This document shows, one piece after another, positions 14,994-22,918 of a DNA stretch of 23,494 bases. The translations under genes and the position numbers were made by a program. This stretch comes from DATMNR01 sp963702765 (lineage in GTDB: Bacteria; Chloroflexota; Ktedonobacteria; Ktedonobacterales; Ktedonobacteraceae). The DNA is taken from contig CAVPEB010000058.1 in assembly GCA_963702765.1 (NCBI GenBank), positions 1 through 23,494 on the forward strand, in the 5' to 3' direction. The notes under the pieces were generated by a model. The model had not been told where the DNA came from. It made no database searches and saw nothing but the letters and a program-made list of their open reading frames with translations. How positions within the stretch are numbered: position 1 is the first letter of the stretch; every line of letters starts with the position of its first letter.

Positions 14994-16376
14994 CTACCAT
15001 TCGGTATATAAGCGGACGGCATGCAACTTTGCAGTCTGATCAAGGCCATTTTCTTCGGCTGGTGGCAACGAGGCATCCTCTTGCTTATGCTGTAAGGAAC
15101 CCTCTGGCGTGTGTATAGATTGACCAGTAGTAGGCTGAGCATCTCTTTGTACCTGGACAAACCGCTCATATGCTGCTCGCGCAGTATCTTGAGCTTTCAG
15201 TAGTTCTCTGTTCGCATCAGCCTGTTTGCGCACCAGTTCTTTCATGAATTCACTACTTAACCCATCAGTTTGAGAGAGGAATGCAATACTCGTAGCTATA
15301 CTGTTTGCCGCGTTACGTATATTCTGCATTGCAGACTCGGCGGCTATCCAGGCTTCTTTAGCCGATTGGATATTTGAAGCATATAACTCGGCAGCATGAA
15401 GATCTGGTTGCTCTAATTGCAGGGGTTGGGTGGGTTTACGTTCCGAGTTTGTTTCTGAGGAAATGTCATTGTTATCAATGACCTCAGATTCCGATTCGGT
15501 TGCTGTAGAGTCTAGAGTAGCTACAGGTTCTTGCTCTTGTGGGGATAGCATAGAGGACTCGATAGAGGGTGGAGAACTGGCTTCAAACTCTTGAGCTGCC
15601 TCGTGTTCTGATTCACTTGTGTTTGAGAAGTCAACTTCGGCATTAGAAGGGGATACTTCTGGCTCAGGCGTAGTTTCGAAAGGTATAGATGAAGAGGGTA
15701 CAGAGGAGAAGGTCTCTTGCTCTGGCGCGAAGAGTTCCTCGTCACTTGTCACTTCCGAAGTAGTTCCAGGTTCTGGCTCGACTATAGCCTCAATTGGCTC
15801 GTAAGTGAAGGTCGGGGGGGATGTAGTTTCTTGCTCAGGTAAAGAGAATTCTTGTTCAATTGCCAATTCTTTGTTGCCATCAACGGCTGAAACATCGCTC
15901 GCATCCATATACATGGATGTCTGCTCCTGATCCGCAGCCCTTGTGTCGGGAGCAGGGTATTCTGTATAAGCTGGTGAAAGATCGTCAGGTTCTTGAGCAA
16001 TCTCGTTATTTTGTTCGGGCTGAACAAGCGTGACTTCTTCGAAATCGACAAGTGTGGTTGATTCCTGCATAGAAATTATTACAAGCTCATTCTCACTATA
16101 CACGGGTTGATGTTCTATAATTTGTAACTCAGCCAGTTGTGCTCGAACATGCACTAGTTTGCCTTGAATTCGCTCTAAACGCTTTCTTCTTCGCTGCAAG
16201 CGTTTCTGTGCTTGTTGAAAACGCTCTTGCGCTATTGCTTCAGCTTCTTGCTCTTCATGCAATCGCTCGATTAAGCGGTGTTCTTTCTTAAGCAACTTCT
16301 TGAATGGATTCTCGTCGGATGATACTTCCTCCATTGAATCGACATGTAAAATCTGGTCTTCCAAAACAACCTCCAT
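14994..16376 (-). CDS. Coiled-coil protein with long acidic disordered middle
   Basis: 460 aa, no signal peptide or membrane segment, so cytoplasmic. Residues ~25-90 form a highly charged coiled coil rich in Glu, Gln, Arg and Lys (heptads such as ERLHEEQEAEAIAQ and QKRLQRRRKRLERI). Residues ~100-330 are low-complexity Glu/Ser/Pro/Thr, strongly acidic, with repeated P-E-Q-E/P-E-P-E patterns, certainly disordered. Residues ~335-420 return to Ala/Gln-rich helix (AAELYASNIQSAKEAW, then KELVRKQADANRELLKAQ). The layout suggests a filament, scaffold or envelope-spacing protein, but I recognise no family. It is divergent from the oxidoreductase at 16536, with a 7-bp hairpin in its leader (16407-16426). 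Single-copy and lineage-specific is my guess. Confidence 0.7.
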   Translation of the reverse strand: MEVVLEDQILHVDSMEEVSSDENPFKKLLKKEHRLIERLHEEQEAEAIAQERFQQAQKRLQRRRKRLERIQGKLVHVRAQLAELQIIEHQPVYSENELVIISMQESTTLVDFEEVTLVQPEQNNEIAQEPDDLSPAYTEYPAPDTRAADQEQTSMYMDASDVSAVDGNKELAIEQEFSLPEQETTSPPTFTYEPIEAIVEPEPGTTSEVTSDEELFAPEQETFSSVPSSSIPFETTPEPEVSPSNAEVDFSNTSESEHEAAQEFEASSPPSIESSMLSPQEQEPVATLDSTATESESEVIDNNDISSETNSERKPTQPLQLEQPDLHAAELYASNIQSAKEAWIAAESAMQNIRNAANSIATSIAFLSQTDGLSSEFMKELVRKQADANRELLKAQDTARAAYERFVQVQRDAQPTTGQSIHTPEGSLQHKQEDASLPPAEENGLDQTAKLHAVRLYTEW

Positions 16377-16406
16377 TACATTTGTAAAATAGTCCTGGTT
16401 CTCTAC

Positions 16407-16426
16407 ATCACCTAACGAAAGGTGAT
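16407..16426 (-). other. Leader hairpin of the coiled-coil gene
   Basis: ATCACCT (16407-16413) and AGGTGAT (16420-16426) form a 7-bp stem with a 6-base loop, about 30 bases before the ATG of the minus-strand gene. It could be an operator or a transcript hairpin; there is no further evidence. Confidence 0.3.
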
Positions 16427-16467
16427 AAAGATGTATCGAAGGAAAGCATAAAGTACTAGTCCTTTGC

Positions 16468-16497
16468 TTGACATGTCATGCCAGATAAGCATTCAAT
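16468..16497 (+). promoter_or_regulatory. Candidate promoter of the LLM oxidoreductase
   Basis: A perfect TTGACA (16468-16473) is followed after 18 bases by TTCAAT (16492-16497, 4/6). A GAGGAG ribosome site at 16521-16526 and ATG at 16536 follow in good order. Confidence 0.5.
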
Positions 16498-16535
16498 GAA
16501 AGAGCAAGCAATAAGCGAAAGAGGAGTTTCTATAC

Positions 16536-17493
16536 ATGGTAGCAGTATCTATACAAATTGAGGGTCAGAATGGCCTTACCTGGCCTTATTGGAAAAGGCT
16601 GGTTACAGAAGTAGAAGACCTGGGCTTCGCTGGACTCTTCCGCTCTGACCACTTCACAAATGCGCGACCGCCTGACAAGGATTTACTCGAAATGATCGTG
16701 TCACTTGCATACCTGGCCGATCATTCACAGCATATTCATTTTGGACCATTGGTTTCTCCAATCTCTTTCCGAGATCCGACATTGCTGGTTCGCCAGGCCG
16801 CGGCTCTGGATGATCTGAGCAATGGGCGAATGATTCTTGGCCTTGGAGCGGGTTGGCAGGAACGTGAACATCGCTTATTTGGTCACGATCTGGGTGATAT
16901 ACCAACGCGTATGGCACGCTTTGAAGAAGGACTCGAGGTCATCACACGCTTATTGAACAGCGACGAACCTGTCACCTACGAGGGAAAATTCTTCCAGTTG
17001 CGATGAGGCGCTATTATTACCCCGTCCACTTCGACCGCGAGGGCCTGAAATCATGATCGGCGGTAATGGCACCAAACGCACATTCCCACTCGTCGTACGC
17101 TTCGCCGACATCTGGAACGGGGGCTTTCTCTCACCATCAGCATTCGAGGAACGTTCAGTCATGCTGGATCAAATGTTGCGCACGGCCGGACGAAACCCCT
17201 CGGAAGTCAAGCGAACGGTGATGTTGAGTTTCACATTTGGACGCGACATGACGGAGCTTGATAGCCGTTTGGGATGGCGTTTAGACGATCCACACTATGC
17301 TGGTAAATCCCTCGATACAGTAATCGAAGAATTGAGTATGGATGGCACAATCGTTGGCACGCCGGACATGATCGTCGAACAGATCAATGCGTATAGCAAA
17401 GTAGGAGCCGATGAGCTGGTTTTGCAATGGTTTGATCTAGACGATATTGAGGGACTCCGTGCTTTCGCCAGCAGTGTCTTGCCGAGAATATAG
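16536..17493 (+). pseudogene. Luciferase-like (LLM) F420-dependent oxidoreductase, frameshifted
   Basis: The first part (MVAVSIQIEGQNGLTWPYW, then GLFRSDHF, PLVSPISFRDPTLLVRQAAALDDLSNGR and LGLGAGWQEREH) is characteristic of LLM-class F420-dependent oxidoreductases of the TIM-barrel luciferase family. It stops at TGA 17004-17006 after KFFQLR. One frame over it continues EALLLPRPLRPRGPEIMIGGNGTKRT, the family's conserved phosphate-contacting region, to 17493. Skipping one T at CGA-TGA-G restores a 318-residue protein of normal length. F420 would be the hydride carrier; the substrate is not predictable. The second half alone, starting from an internal ATG at 17053, lacks the N-terminal flavin-binding strands and is unlikely to act by itself. 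Confidence 0.85.
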
Positions 17494-17504
17494 CTGTCCC
17501 TCAA

Positions 17505-17632
17505 GTGAGATTCTTCGCTGGCGCTAAGAATGACACAGTGGGAGCGATATTTGTGCCTGGATTGTCATCCTGAGTCGCAACGAAGGATCTCGTGACTGGG
17601 ACGAGACCCTTCGCAGCAGCTCAGGGTGACAC
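17505..17632. repeat. Palindromic repeat array left of the GIY-YIG gene
   Basis: At least two units: a single unit at 17505-17536 (GAGATTCTTCGCTGGCGCTA, then GAATGACA) and a head-to-head pair at 17562-17632 forming a ~70-base imperfect palindrome (TGTCATCCTGAG...CTCGT and its near complement). The 35 bases 17562-17596 recur exactly at 18118-18152. Confidence 0.85.
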
Positions 17633-17693
17633 TAAGGCTCAGGGTACCAATTCAACAAGTAGCCAGGGATACAACAAAATGAGGCACCAGTAG

Positions 17694-17984
17694 ATGAGGC
17701 ACTACTACGTCTATATCATGACTAATCGCTCTCAAACACTCTACACAGGCGTCACCAATAACCTGCAGCGACGTATGTACGAACATAAACATCATCTGGT
17801 TGCGGGCTTTACTAGCAAATACCAAATTAGCTGCTTAGTCTACTTTGAAGAAACATTTGATGTGTACGCTGCTATCGCGAGGGAAAAGGAGATAAAGGGC
17901 TGGTTGCGTGCAAAGAAGATTGCTCTGATTGAGTCAGTGAATCCTGATTGGCGAGACTTGAGTGATGAATGGCAAGAAGCATGA
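17694..17984 (+). CDS. GIY-YIG nuclease superfamily protein
   Basis: 96 aa, the full usual length for the small single-domain GIY-YIG proteins (UPF0213/COG2827-like). The domain is complete: YYVYIMTN (4-11) and LYTGVTNN (16-23) supply the two tyrosine strands, Arg26/Arg27 in LQRRMYEHK the catalytic Arg and His region, and Glu64/Glu66 in AREKEIKGW the metal-binding acid, ending in the typical NPDWRDLS. It would be a metal-dependent DNA endonuclease; whether it nicks specific sites is unknown. ATGAGGCAC occurs twice, at 17679 (which hits a stop after four codons) and 17694; the first copy supplies a GAGG ribosome site for the second. The gene is flanked on both sides by palindromic repeat arrays starting 61 bases before and 15 bases after it. 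Confidence 0.85.
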   Translation: MRHYYVYIMTNRSQTLYTGVTNNLQRRMYEHKHHLVAGFTSKYQISCLVYFEETFDVYAAIAREKEIKGWLRAKKIALIESVNPDWRDLSDEWQEA

Positions 17985-17998
17985 CTGTGGGAGATGAG

Positions 17999-18190
17999 GA
18001 CGAGATCCTTCGCTGCGGCTCAGGATGGCATAGGGAAACATCGTACGTGACCCAACGCTTGATATTCTTCGCTCGACGCTCAGAATGACAATCGAGGGAG
18101 TGTCGTACATAGCAGCCTTGTCATCCTGAGTCGCAACGAAGGATCTCGTGACCCAGCGAGTGAGATTCTTCGCTGGTGCTCAGAATGACA
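17999..18190. repeat. Palindromic repeat array right of the GIY-YIG gene
   Basis: Units at 17999-18030 (GAGATCCTTCGCTGCGGCTC, then AGGATGGCA), 18058-18090 (ATATTCTTCGCTCGACGCTC, then AGAATGACA) and a head-to-head pair at 18118-18190. The first 35 bases of that pair are identical to 17562-17596. The array fills the gap up to the convergent sigma-factor gene and may also terminate transcription from both sides. Confidence 0.85.
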
Positions 18191-18213
18191 ATGCCAAGTT
18201 GGGAACGCGCCTG

Positions 18214-19494
18214 TCAATCGTCCAGTTCTAGCGCTTCTGTGACTTCCATCAAACGGCGATTCAGAAACGCTTGTTCTTTCTCATTCAGGCACAACTTTAG
18301 CGCCTGAGTGTAAGCATCCTGTGCTTTGCGCATGCTTCCTGCTCGCCGCAATAAATCTGCGCGTGCTGCGTGATACAGGTAATAGTCGCTTAATTCCTGT
18401 CTCAGATCTGTTTGATCAAGCAATGCAAGGCCTTTCAAGGGGCCATCTGCCATGGCAATAGCTACAGCACGATTGAGTTCGATGATTGGTGAAGGAGTCA
18501 TCCTCATAAGTGCATCATATAATGCTGCAATCTGTGGCCAATCTGTATCTTCGGGATGTTTTGCCTGGGCGTGCAGCGCACTGATTGCAGCTTGAACCTG
18601 GTAAGGCCCTGGTTGTCTCATCTGGAGAGCGCGATCCAGGATGCTAAGCCCTTCATTGATCTTGCTTCTGTCCCAACGCGAACGATCCTGGTCTTCGAGC
18701 AGTATAAGCTCTCCATTTGCTCCTACACGCGCTTCACGCCGAGAATCGTGCAGCAGGACTAATGCAAGGAGACCTAATGCTTCAGGAACTTCACGATCCA
18801 GTGATTCCTGGTTAAGCAGCACTGCCAGAAGACGAGCCAACCGGATTGATTCATCGCATAGTTCTCGACGAATTAATTCATTACCAGTCATGGCCATATA
18901 TCCCTCATTAAATATGAGGTATAGAACACACAGAACGGCATCGACGCGCTCACCTAAAACATGCGCTTCTGGTACGCGATACGGAATGCCGGCATCTCGA
19001 ATCTTCCTTTTTGCTCGTACCAGGCGCTGTGCCATGGTTGGAATAGGTACAAGGAAAGCACTGGCAATCTCAGCAGTTGAAAGACCTCCCAGCGTATGTA
19101 ATGTGAGGGCGACCTGGGCTTCTAATGCAAGGGCAGGGTGACAGCAGGTGAACATGAGCTTGAGCCGTTCGTCGGGGATAGAAGTCTCTTCCATATCCAC
19201 TTCTCCTGTTTGCTCCTCATGCTCAAGTAGTGTTTGTAATATAATCTGTTTGCGCGCAAACGTGTTTTCACGGCGCAAGCGATCGATAGCCCTGTGCCTT
19301 GCTGTGGTGGTAATCCACGCGCCAGGATTATGGGGAATGCCATCGATAGACCAGCGCTCGAGCGCTACGAGCAGCGCATCTTGAAGGGCATCCTCGGCCA
19401 GCTCGAAATCTCTCACAGTGCCAATCAGAGCAGCGAGAATGCGGTCTGCTTCACGTGAAAACGTTTCAGATACAACCTGCTGTATTGTATCCAT
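18214..19494 (-). CDS. ECF sigma factor with C-terminal TPR-like extension (ECF42-like)
   Basis: 426 aa, more than twice a minimal ECF sigma factor. Region 2 spans about 18-85 (FELAEDALQDALLVALERW and AWITTTARHRAIDRLRREN); region 4 spans about 107-172 (ALTLHTLGGLSTAEIASAF, then VRAKRKIR). A conserved middle (LCVLYLIFNEGYMA, about 188-201) and a helical repeat C-terminus (ALYDALMRMTPSPIIELNRAVA, then LYHAARADLLRRAG) match the long ECF42/SigJ-type group with a DUF6596 segment and TPR-like tail. Such sigma factors usually lack an anti-sigma factor and travel with a DGPF protein, as here: that gene ends 4 bases upstream. The tail probably controls activity. Target promoters unknown. Confidence 0.85.
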   Translation of the reverse strand: MDTIQQVVSETFSREADRILAALIGTVRDFELAEDALQDALLVALERWSIDGIPHNPGAWITTTARHRAIDRLRRENTFARKQIILQTLLEHEEQTGEVDMEETSIPDERLKLMFTCCHPALALEAQVALTLHTLGGLSTAEIASAFLVPIPTMAQRLVRAKRKIRDAGIPYRVPEAHVLGERVDAVLCVLYLIFNEGYMAMTGNELIRRELCDESIRLARLLAVLLNQESLDREVPEALGLLALVLLHDSRREARVGANGELILLEDQDRSRWDRSKINEGLSILDRALQMRQPGPYQVQAAISALHAQAKHPEDTDWPQIAALYDALMRMTPSPIIELNRAVAIAMADGPLKGLALLDQTDLRQELSDYYLYHAARADLLRRAGSMRKAQDAYTQALKLCLNEKEQAFLNRRLMEVTEALELDD

Positions 19495-19498
19495 CTGC

Positions 19499-19855
19499 TT
19501 ATTGCATTTGCTCGAATTCCATTATTGGCCGAATCTCGATAGAGCCATGCTTAGCGCCAGGAATCTTGGCTGCAATACGGATAGCTTCGTCTAGATCATT
19601 GCAATCGAGCAGGTAATACCCGCCAAGTTGCTCTTTCGTCTCGGCGAATGGGCCGTCAGTCGTCATAATTTTGCCACTGCGAAGGCGCACAGTTGTCGCG
19701 GTATTCGTAGGCATGAGCGCATTGCCGTCCTTTATTCCCAGTTTCTCAGTCTCAGCGCCAAAAGTAAAATAGTCACGGAACTCAGCCTCCAATTCTTCTT
19801 CACTCCATTGCGATCGGGCGACATCATCTTGATAGATCAATAGCAAGTAACGCAT
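19499..19855 (-). CDS. DGPF/YCII-family protein, partner of the ECF sigma factor
   Basis: 118 aa from ATG 19855 (MRYLLLIYQDD), with AAAGGA 7 bases upstream; the frame is open to 20065, but the extension has no good start. It shows the family's defining DGPF motif in TTDGPFAETKEQLGGYYLLD (about 75-94) and the YCII-like ferredoxin-fold pattern, with a conserved GSIEIRPI near the end. DGPF proteins are near-constant neighbours of ECF42-type sigma factors; their biochemical role is not established. Stop at 19499, then 4 bases to the sigma factor ATG, so the two are surely cotranscribed. Confidence 0.88.
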   Translation of the reverse strand: MRYLLLIYQDDVARSQWSEEELEAEFRDYFTFGAETEKLGIKDGNALMPTNTATTVRLRSGKIMTTDGPFAETKEQLGGYYLLDCNDLDEAIRIAAKIPGAKHGSIEIRPIMEFEQMQ

Positions 19856-19883
19856 TATATTTTCCTTTCTTGAAGCTTCTTCT

Positions 19884-19911
19884 ATTGTAACGACGAATAG
19901 GGTAAAAGCAA
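19884..19911 (-). promoter_or_regulatory. Candidate promoter of the DGPF-sigma operon
   Basis: On the minus strand TTGCTT (complement of 19906-19911) is followed after 16 bases by TACAAT (complement of 19884-19889), 28 bases before the DGPF start. It would let the operon be transcribed separately from the kinase gene upstream. Confidence 0.45.
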
Positions 19912-19937
19912 TTCGACAGATGAATTGTCTTCCTCTG

Positions 19938-22778
19938 CTAACACTTCCCATTATCGCACCACCATTCCCAGATGTTGTCGGTCTCGAAAGCGCCAGTAGG
20001 TTCGGGCTGGAAGTTGTGTATTCCCGTATGTACCAAATATATATCCTTCTGGCCAAAGAGAACAACGATAGGGAAATCCGTCAGGTAGATGTTGTGGATT
20101 TGCTCGAAAATCTTCTGCCGTACACCAGCATCCGGTGTCGTCACTTCCTGCTTGTAGAGGGCATCCAGTGCAGGATTACAATACGAGCCAGCATTGTCTC
20201 CTCCATAAGATAAAGACTGATCACACCCCAGCAATGCGGAGTCATCTGGATCATAGAAAAAATTGACAGCGAACTCGGCGATATCGTACCTATCCGCTAG
20301 CGCTCCCGTGAGTGGCGATGGCTTTGCTCCAACAATCCAGCTAAAGTATTGAATCTCCGGATAGTTCTGGATATCGAGCTTGATACCGATCGCTTGCAAG
20401 TCTAACTGAATGATTTTCTCAACAGTGAAGCGAATCGGTTCGACAGGTGCGATTGGCAACGAGTACTCGAATTCCAGGCGCTGACCTCCTTTTGAGCGTA
20501 CGCCATCAGGGCCTTTTACCCAACCGTTATCATCCAGCAACTGATTTGCAGACGCCGGGTCATAGATTGGGCAAGGAGCAATGGGATCATAGCCGGGATG
20601 ATAAAACGAACTATGATCGGTACATTGCTGGTTCGCCTGTAGTGGTATTGCGTCAATCAGGGCCTGATAGTTGATCGCTTTTGCAATCGCCTGGCGCACT
20701 TCAGGATGGCTAGACAGCACTGGGTTGTGAAAGTTGAAGAACAACGCCTCAAAGTAGACATTCGTAGGTGGATTGACTAGTGAATAAGCGTGCAGGCTTT
20801 TGTAGTTCTGCAGGTGTGTCACATCCAGTAACGATTCATCTGTAGAATCAACGGCGTTTGCTTGCAATTCCCCGAAGACGGTGCTTGGCGAGAGATCGAG
20901 GAAGACCACTTTGTCCAGGTAAGGCAATCCCTGGCTGTCAAGATAGTACCTGGGGTTTCGCACCAGGGTGAAGTGGTTCCCTGGTGCACTCTCAGCCATC
21001 AAGAAAGGCCCACTAGTGACCAATGGGTCCAGATTATCTGAAGATTTGAGAATCTGCTCAGGTGCCATCGTGCTGAAATGGTGCGCAGGCAGTGGGGCCT
21101 GTAACCCATCCTCCCAGTACTGAAGGAACGGGACATAGGGCTGCTTAAGGTGAAAGGTAATCGTCAGATGGTCGCTTGAGACGACTGCTGAGCTAATTAT
21201 CTGTAAACCAGTAGGAGTATTAGCAATTTGGGCTCCAAACTTGGGGTTGAGCCACAACTTCCAGGTGAAGTCGACGTCGCGCGCATCATAAGGTTGACCG
21301 TCCGACCAAAGCAGGTGAGGTCGTAGGTGAAATGTCCAGGTAGTGGCGTCCGCGTTAATACCTCCGTTCTGAACCGTTGGGACCACGCTGGCCGCTCCAG
21401 GGTGAATTACCCCTAGCGCATCTCCATAGAAGAGAGGCAAGTACAGCCCCTGGTCGATCTCAGATGCTTGTATTAATGTCGAGCCATTGGGAATGAGTGA
21501 GTCAATTGTACACAGGCAGCCTATCGTCCAGGTGCCTCCGCGAACCGGAGTGAGCGTAGAGGTCTCACTATGCGCACTTAGAGCCCCAAAATGAGTGAGC
21601 AGGCTCACACTGCCTAAAACGCCTCCTGCAATGATTACAGCAACCAATCCAATCAACAGCGCAGCACTCCTTCTTGATAGACGCCTGTCCTTACTCGTGA
21701 CCGGAATCGTCGCCTCCAGAGGAGGTGCAAGCAATGAACCAGGCTTTGGCCTATCGGAAGGGGGCGTATCGGCACTATGTGGTGTCGAGACCTCTGGGTA
21801 GATGGTTGGCTCTAGCTCTCCCAAGGGAAGGTCAGCAGGTGGAGTAAATTCTGCTTGTGGTTTATGCTGATCCGGCGCAACAACCACCATCTCATAACTA
21901 GTTGCGGCAGCCGACACTGCAGCAGGTTGTTCGCTGGCAATCTGCGCAGTAGGGGAGAGTGCTCGTTGGCTGGCCTGCTCCAACGCTGCACTAAAAGCTG
22001 CCACCGAGGCAAAGCGCGCTTTAGGGTCTTTAGCTAATGCTTGAAACACAACTTGCTCGACCTCGGGTGGGATTTCCGGCATACGCTCGCGCAGTGATGG
22101 GGGAGACATGCTCAGGTGTTGAGCCATCACTTCGCTCGCCGATCCTTCAAACGGGCGCTCGCCACACAGCCATTCGTAGACCACTACCCCCAGCGCATAC
22201 TGATCGCTCGCCGGGCGTGGGTGTCCCTCGATTTGCTCCGGAGCCATGTAGGCCAGGGTGCCGGACGTGCCCTCGGCACCAACATTGAGCGAGGAGGTGC
22301 TATGAGCGATGGTAGCAATGCCAAAATCAGAGAGCAGCACCTCCTGGTGTTGTCCAATTAGCATATTCTCTGGTTTGACATCGCGATGGATAAACTTCTT
22401 GTCATGTGCATACTGCAAAGCTGCCGACATCTGTTTCACAAAGGAAACGATCTGAGGAATGGGCACCAGGCTACCCTTAGGATAACGCTGTCGTAAGGAG
22501 CCATTGGGGGCATAATCCATGACTAAAAAAGGCGTGCCATCCTGCACGTCAAAATCGAACACTCGTATTATCGAGGGGTGAGACAATCTGGCAATGGTCT
22601 GGGCTTCTTGCTGGAAATGCTCGGCCTCGCTATCTGTCAGGTGGGTATGCAGCACCTTAATGGCTGCTTGCAGATCTAGCCGTACATGCTGCCCGAGGTA
22701 GACTTCAGCATAGCCACCCTGTCCTAACAGGCTGACCAATCGGTAATTGCCAAATTGCTGTCCAAGTCGGTCTGCCAC
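19938..22778 (-). CDS. Ser/Thr kinase fused to extracytoplasmic oligopeptide-type binding domain
   Basis: 946 aa from GTG 22778, chosen because AGGAGG lies 6 bases upstream and the kinase fold starts right after; an open extension to 22904 is not credible. Kinase domain ~11-265: glycine loop LGQGGYAEVY (18-27), Lys41, HRDVKPEN (131-138), DFG (151-153), GTLAYMAPE (173-181). A Pro/Ala-rich juxtamembrane linker (~270-365) leads to one transmembrane helix (~371-396). Outside, ~412-946 is a full SBP_bac_5 (DppA/OppA-like) solute-binding domain: GGTWTIG, then WTFHLRPHLLWSDGQPYDARDVDFTWKL-type sequence and a C-terminal YLTDFPIV. The kinase is thus cytoplasmic and the sensor external, a receptor for peptides or similar solutes. 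Immediately upstream of the DGPF/ECF pair, 82 bases away. Confidence 0.92.
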   Translation of the reverse strand: MADRLGQQFGNYRLVSLLGQGGYAEVYLGQHVRLDLQAAIKVLHTHLTDSEAEHFQQEAQTIARLSHPSIIRVFDFDVQDGTPFLVMDYAPNGSLRQRYPKGSLVPIPQIVSFVKQMSAALQYAHDKKFIHRDVKPENMLIGQHQEVLLSDFGIATIAHSTSSLNVGAEGTSGTLAYMAPEQIEGHPRPASDQYALGVVVYEWLCGERPFEGSASEVMAQHLSMSPPSLRERMPEIPPEVEQVVFQALAKDPKARFASVAAFSAALEQASQRALSPTAQIASEQPAAVSAAATSYEMVVVAPDQHKPQAEFTPPADLPLGELEPTIYPEVSTPHSADTPPSDRPKPGSLLAPPLEATIPVTSKDRRLSRRSAALLIGLVAVIIAGGVLGSVSLLTHFGALSAHSETSTLTPVRGGTWTIGCLCTIDSLIPNGSTLIQASEIDQGLYLPLFYGDALGVIHPGAASVVPTVQNGGINADATTWTFHLRPHLLWSDGQPYDARDVDFTWKLWLNPKFGAQIANTPTGLQIISSAVVSSDHLTITFHLKQPYVPFLQYWEDGLQAPLPAHHFSTMAPEQILKSSDNLDPLVTSGPFLMAESAPGNHFTLVRNPRYYLDSQGLPYLDKVVFLDLSPSTVFGELQANAVDSTDESLLDVTHLQNYKSLHAYSLVNPPTNVYFEALFFNFHNPVLSSHPEVRQAIAKAINYQALIDAIPLQANQQCTDHSSFYHPGYDPIAPCPIYDPASANQLLDDNGWVKGPDGVRSKGGQRLEFEYSLPIAPVEPIRFTVEKIIQLDLQAIGIKLDIQNYPEIQYFSWIVGAKPSPLTGALADRYDIAEFAVNFFYDPDDSALLGCDQSLSYGGDNAGSYCNPALDALYKQEVTTPDAGVRQKIFEQIHNIYLTDFPIVVLFGQKDIYLVHTGIHNFQPEPTGAFETDNIWEWWCDNGKC

Positions 22779-22784
22779 CCTCGG

Positions 22785-22790
22785 CCTCCT
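22785..22790 (-). promoter_or_regulatory. Ribosome binding site deciding the kinase GTG start
   Basis: The minus strand reads AGGAGG, a perfect anti-16S match 6 bases before GTG 22778, fixing the start of the kinase-receptor gene. Confidence 0.8.
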
Positions 22791-22854
22791 GACGTCCAAT
22801 ATGAGGCAATGAATGAAGTGAAAGTTGATCGATTGTTCAGGTAAGTATGAGTGT

Positions 22855-22883
22855 ATTGTATAGATGGAAATTAGATACGTCAA
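22855..22883 (-). promoter_or_regulatory. Promoter of the kinase-receptor gene
   Basis: On the minus strand TTGACG (complement of 22878-22883) and TACAAT (complement of 22855-22860) are 17 bases apart, 5/6 matches each. Transcription would begin near 22848, ~70 bases before the GTG start. Confidence 0.6.
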
Positions 22884-22918
22884 GCGTGTATGAATGAGAT
22901 TCACTCATGAATTTTCTT

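Noticed and set aside
17494..18213. CRISPR array
   Set aside because: The repeats are palindromic, unevenly spaced, in both orientations and without uniform spacers or cas genes.
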